DNA of 64,000 nucleotides from Actinomycetales bacterium (GTDB lineage: Bacteria; Actinomycetota; Actinomycetes; Actinomycetales; Dermatophilaceae). The DNA lies in NCBI GenBank assembly GCA_016715285.1, contig JADKAO010000006.1, positions 1 to 64,000 of the forward strand, written 5' to 3'. The notes beneath the pieces were generated by a model. The model was not told the DNA's origin, did no database searches, and saw nothing but the letters and a program-made list of their open reading frames with translations. The translations under genes were made by a program, and so were the position numbers. Shown here piece by piece: positions 1-9,055 of this stretch (its first letter is position 1; the number at the start of each line of letters is the position of its first letter).

Positions 1-380
1 CCAGGACATCCTCGACCAGCTTGTCCGCCTGCAGCCGCGACCAACAGCTCGTCGCTCGGCTCCAGTCGAGTCCGACGACCTGCGCATCGTCTGCTCGATT
101 GGAGTGACCGCTTGCGTGAGGATGAACTTCTCTCCAAGGATGGAGGGGAGTTCCAGGGCCTCTTCATCCAAGACCTCAACTGGCTCGCGCCGGACATCAA
201 GCAGACCGTGAGCGTGACCGACGACGACGGACGCGCGGTAAGCGCCCGGAACGTCTGCGCCTCGTCAAGGGGGCCTACGTGTGGGTCTGACGACAAGGCA
301 TTGGCTCCGCCCTCGAGGCCGAGCTCGATCGCCTGATCTCGAAGACCACCACGGACCGGTTAGGTTACCTTCGACGGTAG
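1..380 (+). pseudogene. C-terminal remnant of an unidentified protein
   Basis: The window opens inside coding-like sequence. One frame reads DWSDRLREDELLSKDGGEF and continues to about position 250. Another frame, ending at the TAG at 378-380, reads LEAELDRLISKTTTDRLGY. This looks like the 3' end of one protein interrupted by a frameshift near 250. I do not recognise the family. It sits directly upstream of a broken MmeI-like methyltransferase and may belong to the same defence locus. It could equally be unrelated flanking sequence. Confidence 0.3.
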
Positions 381-2870
381 CATGGGACCAAGTTTGGCGA
401 TGGCCCGTGCGGCGAGCCAAGGACCGGATCCGTCACCTCGCGGCTGACAAGCCACCGCCACAAGAGAAGGGCGACCCCGACCCCAAGTTCGCGGCCCGCC
501 TCGACATCATCCGTATGCCGTTCGACGTCGTCCTCGACGCCAACGCCGTGCTCGGCAAGGTCCGGAACGCGTTCGACACGGAGGCCCAGAACGAGTCGAA
601 GCGCGCCTCCAGACTGATGGCGAACATGTACGCCGCCGTCGAGAAGGCCTACCCAACCGACGCCGACCCCAAGAAGCGGGATCACGAGATCTCGGTGGCC
701 CTTGCCCGGGTCCTCTTCCTCATGTTCGGCGATGACACCGAGATGTGGCAGACCGACGCCTTCCGGAATGTGATCCAGCACGAGACCCGACCAGACGGCT
801 CCGACCTTGCCCGCGTGCTCAACGAGCTCTTCACCTTCCTTGACACAGCCAAGCCCGACCATGTGCCGCCCGGCTTCGAAGGCCAAGTACCAACCGGCAT
901 CTTCAACGAGAAGTTCGCTCCGACCTAGGTAAGGACTTCCGCAGCGCCATCCTCGGGCGTGACCCGTCGACTGGTCCGGCATCAGCCCCGCGCTCTTCGG
1001 CTCGATGTTCCAGTCGGTACGCGACGCGGAGACACGACGCGCCCTCGGCGAGCACTACACCTCGGAAGAGAACATCCTCAAGACGCTCGACCCGCTTTTC
1101 CTGGACGAGCTCAGGGACGAGTTGGCCGCCGCCCTTGCCCGCGACACCACTCAGAAGAAGGTCAACTCCCTCAACAAGCTCTGGGATCGACTCGGCGCCA
1201 TCCGCTTCATGGACCCTGCATGCGGATGCGGCAACTTCATCATCGTTGCCTACCGCGAACTGCGAGAGATAGAGCTCGAGGTAATGACCGCCCTGGCCGA
1301 CCTTAGGGTGGCCCCGGGCAGTTCGACTCTCGATGCTGACTGGACGAGGCTGCTCAAGGTCTCGCTCGACCACTTCTACGGCATAGAGATCGACGAGTGG
1401 CCAGCGCGCATCGCCGAGACCGCGATGTTCATGATGGACCGACAGTGCGACCTCAAGCTTCGGGAGCGCTTCGGTCAGGCGCCCGAGCGCCTTCCCATCC
1501 AGCGAGAAGCCAAGATTGTGGTGGGCAACGCCCTGCGGCTCGAATGGAGCGACATCCTCGCGGCCAGCGAACACGTAGTAGTGGCTGGGAACCCACCGTT
1601 CCTGGGCCACAACAGCCGAACCGCGGAACAATCTTCCGAACTCCGAGATTTGTGGCGCCGCGATGACATCGGGCGCCTTGATTACGTCACCGGGTGGTAC
1701 GCGAAGTCGCTGGACTACTTCAACGGCGATAAAGGTCGTTGGGCGTTTGTCTCGACCAGCTCGGTGGTTCAAGGTGAACCAGTGCCGGCACTGTTCGGCC
1801 CCGTCTTCCGCGGCGGCTGGCGCATTCGATTTGCGCACCAGGTCTTCCCTTGGGAGTCCGAAGCAACTGGGGCCGCAGCTGTCCACTGCGTCATCGTCGG
1901 GTTCGATCGCGAACAGGCGCCAGCGCTGTTGGTCCGGTACTCAGCCAACGGGGTTGAGATCTCCAGGGACAGGATCCCCGGCATAAACGCCTATCTGCAC
2001 GCGGCACCAAACGTCTTGGTGGAGCAGAGACGTCGGCCATTGTCACCCGAACTTGCCCCCTTTGGGTTCGGAAGCCGACCCAACGACGGAGGATCGCTCG
2101 TTGTTGAGGCCGCAGATGCACCCGAGGTGAGACAGGACGTCGTCGCGGCGCGCTACCTACGGAAGTATGTGGGCGCGCGCGAACTGCTCCACGGCCAAGA
2201 CCGTTGGTGCCTTTGGCTCGCCGACGTTGACAAAGCAGACATCGAGCGAAGTCCGGTGCTGCGCGACCGTTTGGCTCGGTGCCGCCAACACCGGCTCAAC
2301 AGCAAACGTCCTGCGACAAGAGAATGGGCGGACAGGCCCCACCTCTTCGACTTCGACAGCCAGCCGAAGGCCGCTTACGTGTGCGCACCAGGTCTGGTAA
2401 GCGAGAAGCGGCCATACTTCTTGGCCACCAGATTCGCCCCGGACGTTATCGCAAGCAACTTGGCGTACACAGCGATCGACCCGGATGGCGTGCTATTCGG
2501 CCTAATCTCGAGCTCAATGTTCATCGCATGGCAGCGGGCGGTGGGCGGGCGACTAGAAAGCCGGCTGCGCTTCTCGAACACAGTGGTCTGGAACAACTTC
2601 CCAGTGCCGAAGCTGACGAGGTCTCAGCGCGAGGTGATCGCCGCCGCTGGCCAAAGTCTTGCGCGCGCACGTGTCTCGGACACGACCTCGACGCTCGCTG
2701 AACAGTACGCTATCGAGCCGCTACCTAAGGCCCTTCGGGACGCGCACGCCCGGCTCGACGAGGTGGTGGACGAAGCACTTGGCTTCGCTGGTCAAACAGC
2801 GGATGAACGAGTTGAGCACCTGTTCGCTCTGTTCCAACTCCTACTCGACTCAGAAGGCAAGTTTCAGTGA
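381..2870 (+). pseudogene. MmeI-like (type IIL/YeeA-type) DNA methyltransferase, truncated and frameshifted
   Basis: This is a class I N6-adenine DNA methyltransferase of the MmeI/YeeA type. The helical domain is readable from about 470 to 915 (ARVLFLMFGDDTEMW, then DGSDLARVLNELF). The frame shifts near 920 and again near 968, after which DWSGISPALFGSMFQSV leads into RRALGEHYTSEENIL and the SAM-binding motif I DPACGCGNFI. Motif IV is NPPF near 1590. The rest resembles the target-recognition and C-terminal domains. The N-terminal endonuclease-like domain of full-length MmeI is missing. Both frameshifts look like single-base losses, so they may be assembly errors, but the missing N-terminus is real in this sequence. 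The downstream FRG gene overlaps its stop codon, so the two were probably co-expressed as a defence module. Confidence 0.75.
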
Positions 2871-3769
2871 CGATCGATGGCTCTCAGTTCTTCGGACCCT
2901 GGGAAGAGGTAGTTGAGACATGGTCCGATTGGTCCGATGCGGTCGACCTCATAGAGCGCGTCGCTGGCAGCGGCCAGCAATTGGCTTGGCGAGGCGTGGC
3001 GAACGCCAGCTACTCGCTCCACAGTTCGCTCTACCGCCGTCTTGCCAGCCCGGGCAAACTGCCTGAGGAAAAGGACTTGGTGCGCTTCGAAGAGCGACTG
3101 CTTCGCACAGCGAGGGCTGCTTGGCGGTTCGATCAGATGCCTGCCATGGAACTTCTGGCACATGTCCAGCACTTCGGTGGCCCGACGCGCCTCCTAGATG
3201 TGACCTTCAGTCCGCTTATCGCACTCTGGTTCGCCGTAGAGGAGCGGCTCGACCCTGATGGTCGGCCTGCAGCGGACACAGATGGGCGACTGATCGCCTT
3301 CAACGTCACCGGACGCAGCGTTGAGCTCGATGCTGTGTGGGGAGGCCGCGATCTGCCGTGGGCAACGAAGGACCCTTCCGAGTGGCGACGAGGCCTGCCA
3401 TACATCTGGCGCCCCCCGAGCTACAACGAGCGGATTCCCGCACAGAACTCAGCCTTCCTCGTGGGTGGCGTCCCCATGTTCGGGGCCGGCGATAACTCCA
3501 AGTACTACCGAAAGGGACGCGGCGCGGCTTCGTCACCGGGGTTCTGGAGGATAGCCGAGGTCCGCCAAGCGACGTCGATCAACACTCGGCTCAACACCCT
3601 CAAGCGGACCGCGATCGAGGGGGTCACACCAGCCACCTATACGGTCCGCATCACAGCCGCGGCCAAGCGAGAGATCCGACGACGGCTCGAGACCACACAC
3701 GGTTTGAGTGTGGCTTCCATCTACCCGGACCTCTATGGCTTCGCGACGCGCGGGGCTGTACACCCATAA
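2867..3769 (+). CDS. FRG domain-containing protein
   Basis: This 300-residue protein carries an FRG domain, named after a conserved F/W-R-G motif. Residues 35-60 contain WRGVANASYSLHSSLYR, and near residue 100 is HVQHFGGPTRLLDVTFSP followed by ALWFAVEE, the second conserved block. The biochemical role of FRG domains is unknown, but such genes often occur in phage-defence islands. The GTG start at 2867 overlaps the methyltransferase stop (GTGA), which implies translational coupling. The gene is intact, unlike its upstream partner. The octamer GTATGCCG, common elsewhere in the window, is absent from it, which fits recent acquisition. A role as effector or accessory of the adjacent methyltransferase is inference. 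Confidence 0.8.
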   Translation: MTIDGSQFFGPWEEVVETWSDWSDAVDLIERVAGSGQQLAWRGVANASYSLHSSLYRRLASPGKLPEEKDLVRFEERLLRTARAAWRFDQMPAMELLAHVQHFGGPTRLLDVTFSPLIALWFAVEERLDPDGRPAADTDGRLIAFNVTGRSVELDAVWGGRDLPWATKDPSEWRRGLPYIWRPPSYNERIPAQNSAFLVGGVPMFGAGDNSKYYRKGRGAASSPGFWRIAEVRQATSINTRLNTLKRTAIEGVTPATYTVRITAAAKREIRRRLETTHGLSVASIYPDLYGFATRGAVHP

Positions 3770-3845
3770 GTGGTGCGCTAGAAACGCCCGAGGTGCATAA
3801 CTTCGGGTGATTCTTAGAATCGATGGAGGTTCTTACAAGATTCAG

Positions 3846-3946
3846 TGCATCTCGACATCAATCTTGAGTGCATCTCGACAGCTGCGCGGGAGTAGAAGGG
3901 AACTTACGCTTCATCGGACGAGTTCAATCTTGGCTGCATCTCGACA
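3846..3946 (+). repeat. Three direct copies of TGCATCTCGACA
   Basis: The 12-mer occurs at 3846-3857, 3869-3880 and 3935-3946. The second and third copies are preceded by a similar AATCTTG-type sequence. The copies sit in the spacer between the FRG gene and the end of dnaB, at the boundary between the defence fragment and the core replication genes. They may be scars of insertion or regulator sites. With three unevenly spaced copies this is not a CRISPR array. Confidence 0.5.
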
Positions 3947-3955
3947 ACAACAGCA

Positions 3956-6900
3956 CTAGAACGGCTGGGCCATGTTGGTGAAACGGCTGTAGTGGCCCTG
4001 GAACGCCACGACGATCGTGTCGGTTGGCCCATTCCTGTGCTTGGCGACAATCAAGTCCGCCTCACCAGCCCGCGCTGATTCCTTTTCGTAAGCTTCGTCG
4101 CGGTGCAACAGGATCACCATGTCGGCGTCCTGCTCGATCGAGTTGTGGACCGCGATGCCGTTGGCGATGAAGTTGTGCCCGCCGGCCACTGTCGCGTCGA
4201 ACACTTCCTCGACGCCGTCAGCCTCGACCGACACGACCGAGTCCCAGAGCACGTCGTTCACGGCATACAGCTCGAGTTCGGCCGAATCCAGCACCGCCGC
4301 AACGCGACCCAGCCGCTCCCGCGACGGCGCGTGCCGATAGATCGACGACCCGTTGTACGCCACCCCCAAAGCTGACTGGAATTCGCGTGTTGTCATCCCG
4401 CGCTCGGACATCACCGTGCGCACGGTGTCCCACACCTGCACCGGCACGGTGTCGACATTCGTGTTGGCAGTGACGTCGCGCACGATCGCGAGCAGCCGCT
4501 CCGCCGCCTCGCCGCGCGCGCCGTGGACCCCGATTTCGTGCAAGAAGCGCCGCTGACTGTCTGCCCCTGAAATATCGAGCGCATAACCCGGTCGATAGCC
4601 CTGCTTGCGCACCGTCCGCAGCCGCGTCGAGATCCCAAAGCGCAACAACAAGCGCGACAAATCATCGACCAGCCGCCGGGACGTCGAGGCGTAGTACACC
4701 CGCCCGCCGCGCCCCTTGCGATGCACCCCCACCGACCCATCGGTGGCCCAAATGTCCCGGATAAACAGCGCGATCTGCCGCTTCGACGCATAAAACAGCC
4801 GCTCCGGCACAAACTTCTCGTGACTGCGCAACCCAAACCGACCCAGCTCATCGAGCCACTCGGCGATCGGATTGCGGACACCGCGCGCAAGCCGATACGG
4901 CGCCCGCAGCCGCAACGATGTAACCCGCGCCGCGGCATACTCATCGCGCACCGCAACCACCCCGAAGAGCAGCGCCGCCTTCGTCACCGCGCGCAAGTTG
5001 GCCTCGTCGACCGACGCATAGCGCAGCGGCTGGCGCCGCACGAAGGACCCGTCGCCGAGCAGGTGCGCGAGCAGCACGACCTGGTCGTCCTCCCATGGCT
5101 CGAACCGCTCCGGAGCAGGGGTATGCCGTGGCACCGCCACCCGCGCCCCGGTGCGCAAATCGCCCAGCGCCGTCCACCCCTCATACGTGAGGAAGGGGTG
5201 ATTTTCGGTGGCGCGGATCTCCTTGCCCGACGCGAGCGTCAGCTTGAAGACCGGCTTCACCCCAGTCGAGAACACGTGGGTGAGGTGCCGCCGCACATAA
5301 CGCAACGATTCGTCGAGCGACCACACCGGGCACGTCCCGCTCGCCCGCGGCATACAGCTCGCCCATGGTCGCCTCGGCCCCGGTGTCAGCCCGCAAGACC
5401 CGCGTCTCAGCCGTCAGGCAGCCCGACTTCACGCAGGTCGGACATCTGGGGGCGCTTGTCGGTGCGCTGCTCGGGCCCACGGTTGAGCTGCGAGATCGCG
5501 ATGACCGGCACCTCGAGCTCCTTGGCCAGCAGCTTGAGCGCCCGCGAAAACTCCGATACCTCTTGCTGCCGACTCTCGACCCGCTTGCCCGAGGACATCA
5601 GCTGCAAATAGTCGATCACCACGAGTTTGAGATTGTTGCGTTGCTTGAGCCGCCGACACTTCGCCCGGATCTCCATGAGCGACATGTTCGGCGAGTCGTC
5701 AATAAACAGCGGCGCGTCCGACACCCGCCCCATCGTGGCGGCGAGGCGCTGCCAGTCGTCCTCCCGCATCGTGCCTTTACGCATGTGCTGCAACTGAATT
5801 TGTGCCTCAGCCGACAGCAAACGCATCGTGATCTCGGTCTTGCTCATTTCGAGCGAGAACACAACCGACGCCATTTTGTGCTTAATCGCCGCCGTCCGCG
5901 CAATATCCAAACCCAGCGTTGAGTTGTGGGTTGGGATCATCGATCGGCCGGCGAGGTAGAGATGGTCGGCCGCCGAGACCTCGATGCACCGCACCGGCAC
6001 GCTCGCGACCGGCCGCACCGCCTCGACCTTCCACACGAGCGGTCCCAGCGCAACACCAGCAGCTCGAGCCCCATCACGCGGAACGCGCTCAATCACCAGC
6101 AGGACATGTCTTGCCAGCAGATCCGCAAGCGCCTCGCTCGTCACGATCCGCGTCTCACCAAACACCCGTACCTGCCACTGGTGTTCGGCGTCGGCGACAA
6201 TGACCGAACCGTCCGAGAACTCCACCTCAAAGCACAGCCGCCCAGTCATGACCTCCGTCGCGCCAACCACACGCGTCGGGTGACCATCAGCCCCCATCAC
6301 CAGGTCGCCGACAGACACCTCGCCCATCGTCGTCCACCCCGTCGGCGTTGGTAGGGCGGTATCGAGGGCCAACGCCTTGCCCATTGCCGGTCTCGCGGCG
6401 AGCACAATCATCTGCCCGGGATGCAGCCCATTCGTCAGCGCATCCAGATCCGTAAAACCAGTCGGCACACCGGTCATCTCGCCGGATTTGCCGGACGCGA
6501 CCTCGATCTCGTCGACGGTCATTTCGATAATGTCGCCGAGCCGGTGGTAGTCCTCCCCGCCCCGCTTGTCGGCCACGGCATACACCTCGGCCTGGGCCGC
6601 GTTGACGATGTCCTCGACATCGCCGCCGCCCTGCGCATACCCGAGTTGCACAATCTTGGTGCCGGCTTCGACCAGCCGCCGCAGGACCGCGCGCTCGGCC
6701 ACAATCTGCGCGTAATACCCCGCATTGGCCGCAGTCGGCACCGACGAAATCAACTGATGGAGGTATGCCGTGCCCCCCACCCGGGGCAGCGACCCGCGCT
6801 TGGTCAACTCGTCCGACACCGTCACCGCGTCGGCGGGCTCACCACGCCCATACAAATCCAGGACCGCATCAAAAATGATCTCGTGAGCCGGCCGATAAAA

Positions 6901-7056
6901 GTCGACCCCCCGCAACCCCTCGACGACATCGGCGATGGCGTCCTTGCTCAGCAACATCCCGCCAAGCACCGACTGCTCAGCCGCGACATCCTGGGGTGGC
7001 AACCGATCCTCGGGCGGCCCGTCGGACGCATTGGGGAACAACTGCTGGATCGACAC
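3956..7056 (-). CDS. dnaB: Replicative DNA helicase DnaB with two inteins
   Basis: DnaB is the hexameric 5'-3' helicase that unwinds DNA at the replication fork. The N-terminal domain begins from a GTG at 7056 and the RecA-like domain carries Walker A ARPAMGK|ST. Intein 1 is inserted between GK and ST. Helicase sequence resumes with LGLDIARTAA, includes VVIDYLQLM and SQLNRGPEQR, and is interrupted again between DLRESG and SIEQDADMV by intein 2. The protein ends GHYSRFTNMAQPF. Two apparent one-base insertions, near 5422-5433 and 5321-5334, break the frame around the start of intein 2. The gene is essential and all sequence is otherwise intact, so these are probably assembly errors. Removing both inteins leaves a helicase of normal size. 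It is oriented as the downstream neighbour of the rpsF operon. Confidence 0.95.
4142..5420 (-). other. DnaB intein 2: about 426 residues with LAGLIDADG homing endonuclease
   Basis: This intein begins with Cys (CLTAETRVLRADTG) after DLRESG and ends GIAVHN before SIEQDAD. Block B is TENHPFLT. The two LAGLIDADG motifs are LLAHLLGDGSFV and FIRDIWATDGSVG. Block F is DATVAGGHNFIANG. These are class 1 features (Cys1, penultimate His, terminal Asn, Ser+1). One inserted base near 5326 breaks the frame inside its first 40 residues. The length of 1279 nt is consistent with 426 codons plus that base. The endonuclease motifs look intact. It carries three copies of the dispersed GTATGCCG octamer (4261, 4933, 5348), so it is not a very recent arrival. 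Confidence 0.9.
5923..6375 (-). other. DnaB intein 1: 151-residue mini-intein with class 3 (WCT) features
   Basis: The intein occupies DnaB residues 228-378, between Walker A GK and ST. It starts with Ala (ALALDTALPTPTGW) instead of Cys or Ser. Block B has EHQWQV with the Trp, block F has VRCIEVSAADHLYL with a Cys, and block G is MIPTHN followed by Ser. The triplet Trp (B), Cys (F) and Thr (G) is the signature of class 3 inteins, which start splicing from the block F cysteine because position 1 is not a nucleophile. There is no homing endonuclease domain. The frame is intact through the intein. Confidence 0.85.
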
Positions 7057-7804
7057 CGAGACCTGACCTAACCTTCCCTACGTATGCCACGTGCACGGTT
7101 CGACCCTCATGACCCATCACATCAGCGACCTCTGACAAGCCTCCGACATCGCCGAGTCGCCGACCCCTCACGCTATGGCCCCCCGAGTCCCCCCTCAACC
7201 AACCCCTGTGGACCGCCGCGTGGACAAGGTGTGGGAAACGCCCGCCACCTTGTGCACAAGGGTGGGGACAAGGTGGGGATACCACCAGGTATTCGCCCGA
7301 AAAGTCCGATTCTGCCGCCCACGCGCCCATCCACCGCTGTGGACAACAGAAAGTTTGCGGCGTGTCCTGCAACCGCTTACCCCTCGCGTCCCGCGCACGA
7401 CGCATCCCCCACGCCCCGTATGCCGTGTCCCCGCGTCCCAGCCCCGCGCCGGGCACGCCGACTCGGTATGCCGTCCCCCCGTCGCAGCGCGCGCCAACCA
7501 CAACCCGACTCGGTACGCCGTCCCCCCGCCCTAGCCCCGCGCCGGCCTCGCCGACTCGGCATCCCGTCCCCCGTCGCAGCGCGCGCACACCGACTCGGCG
7601 CCGTCCCCCGCCCTAGCCCGCTCCGGTCTGCCGCTCGGATGCCGTGTCCCCGCGTCCCAGCCCCCGCCAACCACGCCGACGGCTGTATGCCGTCCCCCCG
7701 CCCCAGCCCCACGCCAACCACGCCGACTCGGTATGCCGTCGCTCGCCAGCTGCTTCACCTCACCCGCCGCCCGCCGCTGAGTCATCAGGCTTACGCTTCA
7801 CCCC
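7057..7804. other. Gene-free spacer between dnaB and a DUF2277 gene
   Basis: I find no credible gene in this 748-bp stretch. Stacked ORFs on both strands are low-complexity Pro/Arg/Ala artefacts of GC-rich sequence. The left part (7057-7370) should hold the dnaB promoter and leader; I see no clear consensus. It contains several GTGGACAA/GTGGGGACAAG-like strings (7206-7280, 7340) that resemble one another. The right part is the degenerate array described separately. Confidence 0.6.
7400..7745 (+). repeat. Degenerate tandem array built around GTATGCCG
   Basis: About eight irregular units of roughly 40-60 bp repeat the theme CGCCGACTCGGTATGCCGTC followed by a C-run and CAGCCCCGCGCC-like sequence. 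Four units hold the exact octamer (7418, 7466, 7685, 7731). Others hold decayed versions such as GGTACGCCG, GGCATCCCG and GGATGCCG. The array is non-coding and oriented on the + strand. It looks as if the octamer was duplicated with its flank and is now decaying. Confidence 0.65.
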
Positions 7805-8077
7805 ATGTGCCGCAACATCCGCCCCCTGCACAACTTCGCGCCGCCCACGACGGCTGATGAGATCGCCGCCGCCGCACTCCAATACGTGCGCAAGATCGCG
7901 GGCACGACCGCCCCGAGCCAAGCCAATCGGGCCGCCTTCGACGAGGCCGTCGCCACCATCGCCGCCGCCACCCAGACCCTGCTCGATCAGCTCACGACGA
8001 CCGCACCGCCCAAGGATCGCGACGTCGAAGCCGCCAAGGCCCGCGCCCGCAACGCCGCCCGCTTCGGCACCGCCTAG
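7805..8077 (+). CDS. DUF2277 family protein
   Basis: This 90-residue protein starts MCRNIRPLHNFAPPTTADEI and has AALQYVRKIAG and a C-terminal DRDVEAAKARARNAARFG. This pattern is typical of the DUF2277 family, small cytoplasmic actinobacterial proteins of unknown function. The MCRNI start matches the family start exactly, so 7805 is well supported. It stands alone between repeat arrays. No function can be assigned. Confidence 0.85.
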   Translation: MCRNIRPLHNFAPPTTADEIAAAALQYVRKIAGTTAPSQANRAAFDEAVATIAAATQTLLDQLTTTAPPKDRDVEAAKARARNAARFGTA

Positions 8078-8090
8078 CGCCCCGCCCGCC

Positions 8091-8266
8091 CGATTCGATA
8101 CCCAGTCAGGAGTCACCCTCCGGCAACCGCTATCAACCCAGCCCCCGCCCGCCGACTCGATACCCAAACACCACCCACACCCCGGCAACCGGTATCGACC
8201 GGGCCCGACACCCAACCGGATTCGATACCCACGCACCAGTCACCCCCCAGCAACGGGTATCGACCC
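8091..8266 (+). repeat. Hairpin repeat family GATACCC...GGGTATC, copies 1-3
   Basis: Three non-coding copies of a roughly 50-bp imperfect palindrome lie at about 8091-8139, 8153-8203 and 8217-8266. Each begins CGATTCGATACCC or close to it and ends GGGTATCGACCC, with a CACC-rich loop. Copy 1 is the most decayed. Three further copies lie at 9088-9286 inside an ORF. The family could fold as RNA or cruciform hairpins. Confidence 0.75.
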
Positions 8267-8350
8267 AGCGATCCGCCCGCCCCGCCCACCCAGCCCCGCC
8301 CGCCCCGCCGCCCGCCCACCCCGCCCCCTCGCAGGAAGCCGCCCCACGCC

Positions 8351-9055
8351 ATGGCCGCCGCACCGCATACCGAGCTCATCGAGGCGATCCGTTCCGAACT
8401 CGCCCGGCAGGCCGACCCCACCCGCGCGGTCGGCCAGCAGCGCTACATGAAGTCGACCCTCCCCTACCTCGGCCTCACCTCGCCAATCCTGCGCGCCACC
8501 CTGCGCCCGATCCTGCGCGACCCGGCATACGTGATCGACACGCGCCGCGAGTGGGAGGCGACCATCCGCACGCTCTGGGACGACGCCACTCACCGCGAGC
8601 ACTGGTATGCCGCGCTCGCACTCGCCCGCCTGCGTCGCTACCGCGCCTGGCGAGACCCCGACACCCTCCCGCTGTATCGATACCTCATCACGACTGGTGC
8701 CTGGTGGGATGTCGTCGACGACATTGCGACCCACCTCGTCCGGGAGTTGCTCGACGAGGACCCCGAGGTCCTTGCGTTCACCCTCCGCGAATGGGCCACT
8801 GACCCCTCCCTCTGGATCCGTCGCACCGCGATCATCGCCCAGGTTGGCCGCCGTGGACGCACCGATGCCGACCTCCTATCCGACGCCATCACACCCAATA
8901 TCGGGGATCGAGATTTCTTCGCGCGCAAGGCAATCGGGTGGGCGCTGCGTGATTATGCCCGCGCTAACCCCGACTGGGTGCGGGCGTTTGTCGCGCGCCA
9001 CCCTGACCTGTCCGGCCTCTCCCGCCGCGAAGCCCTCAAACACCTATCGACATGA
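8351..9055 (+). CDS. AlkD-like DNA alkylation repair protein
   Basis: This 234-residue protein resembles AlkD-family DNA glycosylases, all-helical HEAT-like proteins that remove bulky or cationic alkylated bases. Visible features are VGQQRYMKSTLPYLGLTSP near the N-terminus, the aromatic segment LITTGAWWDVVDDIATHLV, DPSLWIRRTAIIAQ, and DRDFFARKAIGWALRDYA near the C-terminus, all characteristic. The start at 8351 leaves a short N-terminus of normal size. Its stop overlaps the start of the MATE gene (ATGA), suggesting one transcript. It carries two copies of GTATGCCG (8523, 8605). Confidence 0.85.
   Translation: MAAAPHTELIEAIRSELARQADPTRAVGQQRYMKSTLPYLGLTSPILRATLRPILRDPAYVIDTRREWEATIRTLWDDATHREHWYAALALARLRRYRAWRDPDTLPLYRYLITTGAWWDVVDDIATHLVRELLDEDPEVLAFTLREWATDPSLWIRRTAIIAQVGRRGRTDADLLSDAITPNIGDRDFFARKAIGWALRDYARANPDWVRAFVARHPDLSGLSRREALKHLST

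Noticed and set aside
5321..5433. Programmed frameshifting in dnaB
   Set aside because: The two shifts are inside or at the edge of an intein, have no slippery site that I can see, and occur alongside many other one-base indels. Sequence error is simpler.
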